From: Sinonovacula constricta
Taxonomy: Eukaryota; Mollusca; Bivalvia; Cardiida; Solecurtidae
Direction of reading: 5' to 3'
Length of the DNA: 64,000 bases
Assembly (NCBI GenBank): GCA_007844125.1
Contig: CM017573.1
Span: 7,700,679-7,764,678 of the forward strand
Positions 24,001-36,000 of this stretch are shown here, piece by piece. Both the position numbers and the translations under genes were made by a program. The notes beneath the pieces are model-generated. The model searched no databases. It was not told the DNA's origin and worked only from the letters and a program-made list of their open reading frames with translations. Numbering within the stretch: position 1 is the first letter of the stretch; the number at the start of each line of letters is the position of its first letter.

Positions 24001-27000
24001 AAATAAAAAATTGGATGCGTCCATGTGGACGCAGGTTAGCATGAAACGAAAATATTTCATCATTTCAGTTTGCTTACCGATTTGTTGATTGTCCTGATTT
24101 CTTTTCTTCTACTTTTATTTTTAACCAGACTGTTTCGCTAATGTTGACGGTTTTTATTCGCTAGTTGGGTTTACATAATCAAACCATTCACCAGGTAAGA
24201 CAGGTTTACGGTGTATTGATCATATTTTCGTGTCTTTGCTTCTCAGCAGAAGACACAGTCGAACATGTAGAACATGTAGAATAGCATGACTGTTGTTTTG
24301 TTTATAAAACGTGTGTTCATGCAGAATTAAACATAACATTCAGTAGCATTGTTTGTACCTTCCATATCTATTATTAATTCTTGAATTACCTTGTCTGCCC
24401 AGAACTGGACATCATATTAGCATACATTGCAATACTCAGTATAACATGTAAATTGGAAAGAAGGCGATTTGCTTTGGCTTTGACAAATTTAATCAGCGTT
24501 TGCTTGTTATTTTAAGAATGACCCCCAAAATTTTTAAATGACCCCCAATTATGGATGTCTGGGGGTCCAAATGACCCCTAGTCGGCGAAGCCAAGGGAAA
24601 ACCCTGTAAACAATTTAGGTATAATTTTGATGTATCCAAATCACATCTAAATAACTATATTTTTCTGGCATCATTAATTTCTATGGCAAACTTGTTTAAG
24701 GCTATGGCGCTTCCTCTAACATTTTAAAATGCTTACTTAAAAACTTAAGATGTTTATTTCTGTTTTAAAGGCATCATTAATTTCCATGAAAATCTGATCT
24801 CCACCTTGAAGTCCACTGTGGCGCAGAAATTGCCACACCTTTGGTACAACTTCCTCATCAAACTTCAGGCTCGAAAGGAGAAGATTGTCAATTTGGAGAC
24901 GGCCCTCGAGATTTTCTGCAAAGTTCTTCAAGAAAGTCCGCAGTCTAATCGAATGCATGAAGGTTCGTCTGAGCGTACCCTGGATGTGGTGCTCCGCTAC
25001 CTGCACGTTACTGGTTAGTTTTCGCTCCACAGTATAGTTTGATTAGTTTTATATTTTGGATGTGTTTAAAACTGGTTTAATTTTGATGTTTTAAATTATT
25101 GAAAATGTGTAAATTGCTACATAATGAATTAACAGGAAGTTTTTTTTAGTTTTTCATTCATGAGACACATGAGGCAAGGCTCATTTAGTTTCACACCTGG
25201 GATAAAATTGCTTGGGTATATTAATAATTTTGGTAACTTTCTCACTATAAAGATATATATAAGATTGACAGAGGTGCCCGTGGCGTAGTGGTAAAGTCAC
25301 CGATTTGTAACTCCGCTGACTGCTTAGTCTCTCACCACATGGATTGGAGTCTTCCAGCTGACTTGTTGTGCTTAAACCCAGAAATTTGTGTGGGGTCTTC
25401 CTCCACCAAATAGCTGGACAATGCTAAAATGATGATAATTTGGCGCTGCGATGTATTTAAAAAAACATAAAAAAAAACTAAGATTGATATTAATTTCTTA
25501 CCTTGACCTGAAAATCATAGCCAATTACATCAGTTTACAACTAAATTGTTCAATATTCAACTTGAAATTCATTAACAGTTTTTTTCAGTCTTCTTTCAAA
25601 TGACATGTCTTGTTTCTTTAAATTGAATGTTTTTGGTGGATGACTACATAATAATTCACGCTTCCGCGAGTTCTAAAAATATTATTTGACGCTCCGCCCA
25701 CTTAGATACAGTTGCTACGCGGCCACAAACAAATATGGCTAAGCAACGGGATTCTACCGACTAGCTCAATAAAATACCAGAAAATATTGGTCTGTCGTAC
25801 TTACCGAATTCACATAAAGTTTCCCAAAATAATCTTGAAAAGGCAGTTAATATTTTCACACAAGGTTACGTTCATGAGATTAATGTTTATGAAGGTTTCA
25901 CTAAGGTAAACGTGTCATGCTATCCATCCTTAAGGAAAACTCGGAATCCACATAAAATTAATATTGAAATCATCATCGACACGGAGAAAATTACTGACGC
26001 GCATTGTTCATGCAGGGCAGAGTAAGCTTACCTAAAAACTTTCGTTCTAAAATAGTTTAAACTTTGTTAAATACACGTATAATACACGTCAGTGTTTGCT
26101 GTTTATCTTAATGACGTCACGTACATGTACCTATAGTATGTATGCAGCACTGTTCGTCTTCGTCACAGTATTTTTGTAAGCTTTTACAACAGATCTAGCT
26201 CTATATAAATTAAAATGAAGCATTTAATCATTCTGACCAACAATCGTATTTTGTTTCATGATGAATGTAATGGTGTAAAACGAATGCCGGACAATTCTCA
26301 GTCCGGACATTTCTCAGTTAGTGAAATTTGCAGGGTCGGACAATTCTCAGTTGGTTGATTTGCAGGGCCGGACATTTCTCAGTTACTTGTTTTGCAGGGC
26401 CGGACAATTCTCAGTCCGGACATTTCTCCGTTAATATATTTCAAGGTATAGCCATATTTGTGATAAAATTGTTGTATAAATCCATTTTGACGTTATAGTG
26501 AAAAAATTAAAAAATGATGCAGATATTGTATTTGATATGAACGCATCATGTATTTCACAGATATTTCACAGATATTGAATTGATGTAAACGCATCAATCG
26601 CTCTTTGCGTTATTGAAGAACAAAATTCAAGACTGGTACCAATTAAATGTTTTATTGAAAAAGACAAGGTGCGTGTCATAAAACAAATACAAATTTTAAG
26701 GTAATTAATATGTAATAAACATACTCAGCACTGAACATAATCTGTAGCACTACAGTCAATGTCACATTCAGTCAGTTTCTAATGGTCCAGACGGACACAC
26801 TTTCCAATCGCCATCAGGAACTCGCGGACATCCTTGTAACCATGGTGTAAATCCTGGCAAAGTCCCTTCAGTCTCTGCTGATGCGCGACTACAGTCTACT
26901 TACGACGTTTCGCAGCTTGGTCTCCTTGCTCGTGTAGATAGACCTCCGTCCCTGTTCCGGCGTTGTTCTTCTGAAGACATGCGATGACCGTCCACAGTGA

Positions 27001-30000
27001 TGGGTGAGCGTGGCCGACGAGGTGGCGGAACCCGTTGTTCCAGGTCTCACACACGTTGTTGGTCCTAGAACCGTTGCTGACAGTCGCCTCATTCACATTC
27101 CACACGGTGGGAGGATAACGTGGGGGGATCCGTCGAAACCGACTGTTTTATAACACTTAAGTGGGTTGGCCAATTAAAGAATTTTCGGGGCTTTGGTCAA
27201 AGTGTTTGTTATAAAAATCAAGGGGTATAGAAATAATTATTGATGCAATATGTAAGGATAAATAGTTTGTTTGATTCACATGTTTATTTATGATTGACAG
27301 CAAAGAAAATGATCTGGTTTTTGATGATTGTCTTTCAGTATTTAATTACAGTGTTGTTTTATAACTCTTTGGTTTAATCAACGTCAAAAATGGATCTATA
27401 ACAATTGTCACGCCCTACAAATCAACCAACGGACAAATGTCCGGACTGAGAATTGTCCGACCCTGCAAAACAAGTAACTGAGAAATGTCCGGCCCTGCAA
27501 ATCAACCAACTGAGAATTGTCCGACCCTGCAAATTTCACTAACTGAGAAATGTCCGGACTGAGAATTGTCCGGACCCCGTGTAAAACTACTAAGTAGATC
27601 TACAGTTAATATAGATCTACGTTGAACACATTGATTGGTAATACTGAGCTTGGTTGACATCATCCGATGTTGTGTTTTATAAAACCATGCAATTTCAGGT
27701 TGTGTGGTCACTCTTCCCATGTAGTGGGCCTTATAAAAACCCTTTAGGGTCTGAAGCTGCACAATTTCTTGTGGGTTCCAGATCGCCAATGCTGTACAAG
27801 CATCCCTCAACAATGGAATGTTCCCAGAGGCACAACAATAGATCCAGTGCCCATTAATCATGTCAGTGTTGCTAAACCCAGTGAACAACCAAGAACATGA
27901 AAGCTTACACTCTGTCAAATCAACACAAATCAGAAGTAATTACTAGTACATCATCCATATCTGGCTGCATCAATAATAAATTATAAAAGAAAACACATGT
28001 TTTACATTTAAGAACTTTATTCATTTCAATCCTCTCCATATGGTATATTGCCCCATTTAAGAAAACATGTTCAAATAAAATATTCACTAGTGGTAGTGCA
28101 TTGAGAAATAGTCCATGTAGGTATACTAGTAGATCTATACTGGAAATTGTCCTAGAACAATATAATATACAGAAAATCTTAATGTGATGACAAAATGGAC
28201 AGACAAAATGGACAAACATACTGACTTGTTAAATATTCATACTCAACTATACGTGTAAACTTGAGGTACAAATATTGATTACATAATTTTTTTATATATT
28301 CTTCTGTCCAACACAAATAAATATAAACACATTTAGATCTATAATCAATTTTTTTTGCCACATAAAAGCTGGAAACATAAATGAGATAATACAAACTATT
28401 ATATAGTAGATACATATAGGATTGGTACAAACAACTTGAGTTATGATTAGCATATCGGCCTCACTTCCTACACAATACCAAATATTTAATCAAATCATGC
28501 AAAAATAATGCCAAGAAGTAATCAAATGCTTATAATGTCATGTAAAACTTAGTCACATATACTTGTATATTAAAGAAAAAATACAATTGAAATGATTACA
28601 TTGAAAATGTAACAAATTCTTTGATCAAATTCAGAGCAGAAATGTGAAAGATGTTTCAGCCAACAACAACATTCAAAAGTGTGGGATCTTGCTTTACATC
28701 TGCAATCACCAATAACGCTACGAGAAATCTTCAAAGATTTAAATGTAGCAACACAATGACAAGACCCACTTAATTTAGAACTTAAAACAAGAGAGCTCAA
28801 ATTCAAGGACAACTTTTAGTTACTGGTTACAGGTTTTGTGAGTTTGTTGTTTTCACACAGACTGATTTGTTTGTTGAGAGAACTTCCACGGATTTGCCTT
28901 TCATGACAAATTTACTTAGACAATTAGCTGTTTTCTACAGAGACTTTACTTTGCCATATTTATCAAAGAAAAAAACTGGCTAACATAATCCTTCTGTTTG
29001 TGATGAAACACCAGTGTCTGGTTCCTCATGGGCTGGGAGTGAACTGTTGTCTTCACTGCTTCATGACACACTGAAATGACATGACAGTTGTCAGACTTTA
29101 AAGTGATATTTGACAAGAAGAGTATTTTTCTGCAGATAAGCAGCATTTATTCATCAAATGTGTCATTTTGCAATTTTATTCAGAAAGTTAGCAATGATAT
29201 TTTAACATAATGAACTTAATTTACCAATTTAGTGAATACAAACTTTATTAGAATTTCAGTTTTGTAACACTCAATATGTGTTTCTTCTTTTTAAGTCCTA
29301 GTAACAAAAAAGATCTAGTAAAGCTTTGGTGTGATTGTTTCTAAAGTGTTTAACTGTTATAATGTCTTCTACATGATTATGAAATGTAGCCTATGATAGG
29401 CTATACTGCAGTACAATGTATTTGTAAATTGTGTTTTTATAGCAGTGATTAATTTAATGGTTTTCATAAATAAATTTGTGTCAAAAATATGTCATTGCCA
29501 ATGTTTAATACTGATTGTTTCAGCAATCAGTTGTCATGGTAAACAATATGTAAATCTATATTAATAACAGAATACATTCAAACTTACACTACTTTTCTTG
29601 ATTTTTTCACTGGGATGTGTACAGCAGACTGGACAGTTCGTTTAGCAGGTAGTTTTCTAACATGTGTACATGAAGAGCCATCTGCGCTGACAGGGCTGGG
29701 GTATTCTTTGGTAGGACCAAAACACCATGAAGTGCTAAAGAAAAGAAAAAGCAAATATAACGGGTGAAAAATTTGCTAACCCATCGTGACTCGAACACAG
29801 GGCCTCTGACATACCATTTGAACATTCTATCCATGAGCTACCAAGCTTTGCTGTCATTTTGCCAATAACTGTTCACCATAAAAGTTTTTAAAACTATCCC
29901 AGTTACACAAACTTGCAATGCAATTCAGAGATCTACATGGCTGTGCATATTTTCAGTAGAAACAAGTACCTGTACATATTAAGCATGGTTATAATTTAAT

Positions 30001-33000
30001 CTTACTACCATAAACATTCCACATATACCAGACAAGTCTATTATCCCAAAATTTAACAGTAAATTGAGATCTGGTCATTCAACTTGACTTAACTTAGCTG
30101 ATTTACTTTTGTTAGAGCACTGTTCATTTCAAGACTAAAAAAGTCCATAACGTTACCCAACACTTGCATTAAAAGAAAGTTCAGTGTCACAATTATTAAC
30201 GCATTTTAAGGATTATTCTAGAGCTCAAAAAGGGGCAGGGTGGCACAAACAAGGGGCAGGGTGCTTTCTGCGCGTCGGACAGGGTAAAAATGGCATAATT
30301 TTAACGTCACATTGAATTATTACTCAATCTCATTAAAATCACATTCTAACTTTCGCTTCATTACTTTCCGCGGAAAGTAATGAAGCGAAAGTTAGGATGT
30401 GATTTTAATGAGATTGAATTATTACTATAACTGTATGTCATATAATTTTATTAGAAAGTCATCAAAAGAAGACATAATTGTGTCTATGTTATATTATTGT
30501 AAACCTGTGATTTCATGAACTACATCATACCTTGGAACATACAGCTTTATGTTTGTTCAATCTGGAAACATTCAGTTGTTCACGGGGTCTGCTGCCACGC
30601 CTTTATCCAACGTAAACAATTCTCAAGTTCGTGTTTTGGATTAGGGAAACGATAGAATTTCACTCCAACGAGTCTGTCTGGGTACCGCTCATCACTGTTA
30701 CACGTTCCCCATGCACAACGTAGAACCATTTTGCAAAACTAGCAAATAAATCCGCAAAAAAACTTCAACGCGAGCGTTCGGCCACAGTTCTTGTTTGTGG
30801 GAAAAAAATGGCGGATGAATTTATGGTAAACACATCTCTTGATTTGGAGCCTTCCGATTGGCTAAGAGGGTATGCGCTAGTGACTATTTTTAGAACTCGC
30901 GGAAGCGTGAATTATGTCAGTTACATTAAATTGTCATTGTAAATATGTTAATTGATTATAATTATTACCTAACCAGACCGGATAGCGCAATCGGTAGAGG
31001 GTCAGCTCAGGGTACAAGAGACCCCAGGTTCGATCACTTGCAACAACATATCAAAGTCGTTAAAAAGTGGTAGTTGTATAGCTCCCTTGCTAATGCTCAA
31101 GCAAATATAAGGGTAGTTCCATGACTGGTTGGCCCGGTGTCAGGATAATGTGACTGGGTGTGGTATCATGCCAAGTGTTCACTGCATGCTATACACAGTG
31201 AAGGCAGCACTATATCTGCTTCAACTGGATACCTTCTCCAGATAACTGAAATACTGTTACTGTCAAAATAAACCCAATAAATAAATAAATAAATAAATAA
31301 AATAAGAAAGTAACCATTGCTGATAGAAATTAAATATTTTATTTAAGAACTGTTCTTAAGTTTGATTTGAATCGAAACATTGACTGAAAAAAAGAAAAGA
31401 AATTCTGATGAGTTTAACATCATATTTGTAGGTCGTTTTGTTAAAAAAATGAAGTGATAATTAGTCTCTGATGTTATGCTTACTGGACTGACTGATAATT
31501 GGTCCGGTAAACTGTGCCAAAAAATTACAATCAGCTATGCATCCATATTGGCCTATAATCTGGGTTGTTTTGTTACTATTTATGATAATATGTATTATTC
31601 ATTCGAAGTGAAAGCTCAGGTTTCAACTTGAAGCAAGTTATTTGTGACCTAATTATTTAGACAATTTTTTCGTAATCTGTACCAGGTCAGATTGTGTGGT
31701 TCTTTGAAAATCTTTAAAAAAAAATGCTAGATGTAAGTTATTTGTGACATAATTATTTAGACATTTTTTTCCCTATTCTATACCAGGTGAGATTGTGTGG
31801 TTCTATGAAAATCCAAAACGACGCGGGATTGTTTTCCACCACCCAGAGACCCTAGTGGAGATGTTGAGAGCTATTTTTAGACATGATTTCCGTGAAGTCG
31901 TCAACTTTATTCCAGAGTTTGCGGATGTGGCAGGTAAAGGTTCTTTGCCAGATGTTATAAAACATCCATTACACGTTTAAGACCACCCTTAGGTATCTGA
32001 TTGGTCATATTTAAATATATGTCAAAATCTAACCAATCAGATGCTTAGTCACTTTGGTTTCTAGTATTTGATTGGTCAGATTTGCTAATACATTAAATTA
32101 TAACCAATGAGATGCTAAAGTCACATTGGCTTCTAGTATTTGGTTGGTCAGATTTGCTAATACATTAAATTCTAACCAATTAGATGCTTCATAGTTTACA
32201 GATTCCACAACAATGTTTTCTTCCTTTGCTTGTGTTGGAAATAGATTTTGATCCCATGATTAACACTTCCCATTTATGATTTTGTATTGGCAATTTTGAT
32301 ATTAATAATACCCAAATATAAGTATAGATAATAGCATGTTTTTTTTAATAGCGGCAGTATATTTAAAATTTGTTATTGTTACTGATGCTCTGTAGAGTAT
32401 TTTGTTAACTTTATGATTTAAACAGACCAATCAAAATGAGTGTTACAAAATGACTTGCTTACATTTGGTTATGTGACCAATCAAAACAAGTGTTACAAAG
32501 TTATGTGCTGATGTATATGATAATGGTTATGTTTATGCCTACTAATACAGACCAATTAAAGTAAGTGTTACACATTGATTGGTTGTTATATCATTAGTAT
32601 ATTAGTTAATGTTAATGCCTTGAAAAAGACAAGCAAAAAAAGTGTACCATTAAGGAAGAATAAACAAATTAGATGTGTACTTATTGTTAAAGTTAGAAAA
32701 AAAAATCTATATTGTTTTGTTAAAAAATTCTAAAATGTATTAACAATTGAATTGTTTGTTTTTCTTATTTACAACTTTCTCAGGACTTTCTGGTAAGATA
32801 CGTTTTGTGGTTTGTGCTGTTGTTCCTTTAATCCAATGGATATAAGCATTCCCTCGACCAATGAATTTTTGTGTTTGAGTCCCGGTTTGGGCAAGAACTT
32901 TCATGTGAAGAGGTCTTACAGCATAGAGAGAGTATTAAGGGGAGACTATTCACAAATCAGCATTTAGAAAGTACTTAGGGGAGACAATTCACAAATCAGC

Positions 33001-36000
33001 ATTTAGAGAGTACTGAGGGAAGACAATTCACAAATCAGTATTTAGAGAGTACTGAGGAGAGACAATTCACAAATCAGTATTTAGAGAGTACTGAGGGGAG
33101 ACAATTTACAAATCAGCATTTAGAGAGTACTGAGGGGAGACAATTCACAAATCAGTATTTAGAGAGTACTTAGGGGAGACAATTCACAAATCAGCATTTA
33201 GAGAGTACTGAGGGGAGACAATTCACAAATCAGTATTTAGAGAGTACTGAGGGGAGACTATTCACAAATCAGCATTTAGAAAGTACTTAGGGGAGACAAT
33301 TCACAAATCAGCATTTAGAGAGTACTGAGGGAAGACAATTCACAAATCAGCATTTAGAGAGTACTGAGGGGAGACAATTCACAAATCAGTATTTAGAGAG
33401 TACTGAGGAGAGACAATTCACAAATCAGTATTTAGAGAGTACTGAGGGGAGACAATTTACAAATCAGCATTTAGAGAGTACTGAAGGGGAGACAAATCAG
33501 GACATTGATAGTGAATTGACAGTGGTCATTTATAATTTAAATCATTTATAATTTAAACATTTTAATATGTATTTGGACAAAGTCCGTTTTTGTCAGATTT
33601 GACGTGTGAGGTGGCATCTGTAAATATACATGATTTGTTATATTACAAAATGGTGGCATTGCCATAATGATCATAATTGTGCTGGTTTAGTGTATCTCTC
33701 AGTTGGCGCCCATGGCGTAGTGGTATGGTCGCTGATTTATAACTCCTCTGACTGATTCGCCTCTCACTGCGAAGGTTCGAGTCCCGTTGAGAGTGTGGGA
33801 CTTAATGAGAGAAGGTCTTCCAGCTGACTTGCGGTGTGCCTGTTGTTCTACCCAGACACGTGTCTTGTGTCTTTCTCCACCAAAAAGCTGGACGTTGCTT
33901 TAATGATCACAAAATTCTCGCTGCAATGTATTTTAAAAACAGATCTACCTACTATAACAGCAACAAAGATTTGGTTGGTATCTTTGCACTGTTTATATGA
34001 AATCAAAACAGAGCCATCAGGAATAGCTGCAATTTTCCATATTTTGTCTGTGTGACATATACTTATCCTTAAAAAAACATACATGTGAACTTTTTCTGAG
34101 GCCGAAGTGGGAGATTTTCACTTGCAAAGTGGGAGATCTGCTATTTTTGTATAAACCAAGAAGGAAGTTGTCTGTTTCTAAATAGGGAAATGTCTGAAAA
34201 TGTGTAAAACACCCCTCAATTTAAAGTAATTTATTTTGAACCTTAAAAGAGAGTGTCTCCCTCCAATAGTGAGAGAGTTTACATCTATGAAAAAACTAAA
34301 AAATAACCTTCGAAACTTCAGAAATGGGACCCGAGAATAGTCATAGACTTGTAACTCCTCAGCCTCTCACCACATGGGTTTTGGGCAGGGATAGGGTGAG
34401 AACTTTCATGTGGGTACATTTTCCAGCAAATCTCCACTGTGCCGGTGGTTCTACCCAGACATAAGTCTGGGATCTTCCTATACCAATAATTAGCTAGACA
34501 TCAGCAGTATGACCATAATTGTGTTGGTGTAATGTAACCAATAATCAAACTTTAGAAAATACAAAAATGCATAATTATTTTCTTAAATAAATCAATAAAG
34601 AATTAATTTTGCTATTGCTCACATTGTATTTGCGACAGGCCACAATAGCTCAGGTGGTAGAGCGCCGGCTTGCCGATCGGGAGGTCGTTGGTTCAAACAC
34701 CTGCCGGGTCAAACCAAAGACTTTAAAGTTGGTAGTAGTGGCTTCCCTCCTTACGCTCGGGACTAAGGGGACAGCTGTACTCGTCGGTGTCAGTATAATG
34801 GACCAGTTGGGTTCAGTCACTGGGCACGTCATATGTGCCCCTGTGCTATAATGATAGAAATTTCGCTGCACAGTATCGGTAAAATGCCTGCAAATCCCAA
34901 TCCCATTGTTTTTGCAGGCATCACAGAGAGCCAGTTTGAAGAGTTAAAAGACCAATTCTTACTACGAGGGTTGATGACAGTGGAGCTACTTAACTACATT
35001 CTCCAGCACTTTAGGCTCAGCCTAGAGTCTCGAGAGACCTTTATTGACCTTATGCTCAAGTTTGACCTTTGCTACGAGGTCAATGACATCGTGAGTGCAC
35101 CGGGTACACTGGGGTCATCACGAGTACTCCACTTTCCCTGGTTCCATGATGCCAAGCCTCCAGTGGATTATGAGAAGAAGTGGCCTGCAAAGGTAAACAA
35201 AATTGATAACTCACTACATGTTGAGCTATTAATGTAAGATTCTGCATTTTACATAAAAAAAATCTGGCTGCTTTAGGCTTTGTAAAATTTATTAAAAAGG
35301 TCAGGAAAAAAACCCAGCAGAACGTAACTTTTTTCCTTTTTTTTAAGCTTACTTTCTCTGTCAGAAATAGTTTGAATATTGTGCAATCATTGAAAATTGT
35401 AAATTGACAATCATCAATATCTAATCCACAGATTCCCGCTAATACCATTGAGTTACAATTTCGTGTCCACTTCTTAAGGAAAAACCTTCCAAATTTCTTT
35501 GAGAAACTGTCAGCTCGCCTCCAGTCCTATGTCACAGAGCGTGTTGACTGGAAGGATGGAATTCTAGCCGAGAGAAATCGATCCTTGCTGATTTTGAAGA
35601 GAAAGAAAGTTGACGGTCGTGGGTTGATTGTGTTGTCCGTGCGAGGAGCAGATCTACAAGAGTTGTGGTTCTTGGTTCTGACGCTGAGAGCCGACATGCT
35701 TGCTTTGCTTCAGGTAGGAAATGGAGATTTCTTTTTAACTGTCAGTGAAGTCGGGAGGCTCCGGGTTCGATCCCGGGCCGTGACATACCAAAGTCGTTAA
35801 AAATGGTAGTGGTATAGCTCCCTTGCTAACGCTCAAGCAAATATAAGGGTAGTTCCACGACTGGTTGGCCCGGTGTCAGGATAATGTGACTAGGTGTGGA
35901 ATCATGCCAGGTGTTCAAGGCATGCTATACACAGTAAAGGCAGCACTATATCTGCTTCAAGTGGACACCATCTCCAGATAACTGAAATATTGTTGGTGGG

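Larger units (their letters stand above)
25646..30917. mobile_element. 5.3-kb composite DNA transposon in ROCO intron 7
   Basis: Left end ACATAATAATTCACGCTTCC (25646) then GCGAGTTCTAAAAATA; right end (30885-30917) is the inverse, ACATAATTCACGCTTCCGCG onward, with a 3-base difference. Two decayed genes read inward: a SWIM-type exon from the left on + and a two-exon THAP finger from the right on -. A Mutator-like element (26282-27578), a SINE and a palindromic element are nested inside. The superfamily is not settled. THAP plus inward-facing second gene would fit a P/Kolobok-type autonomous element; no catalytic domain is seen. Confidence 0.7.
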
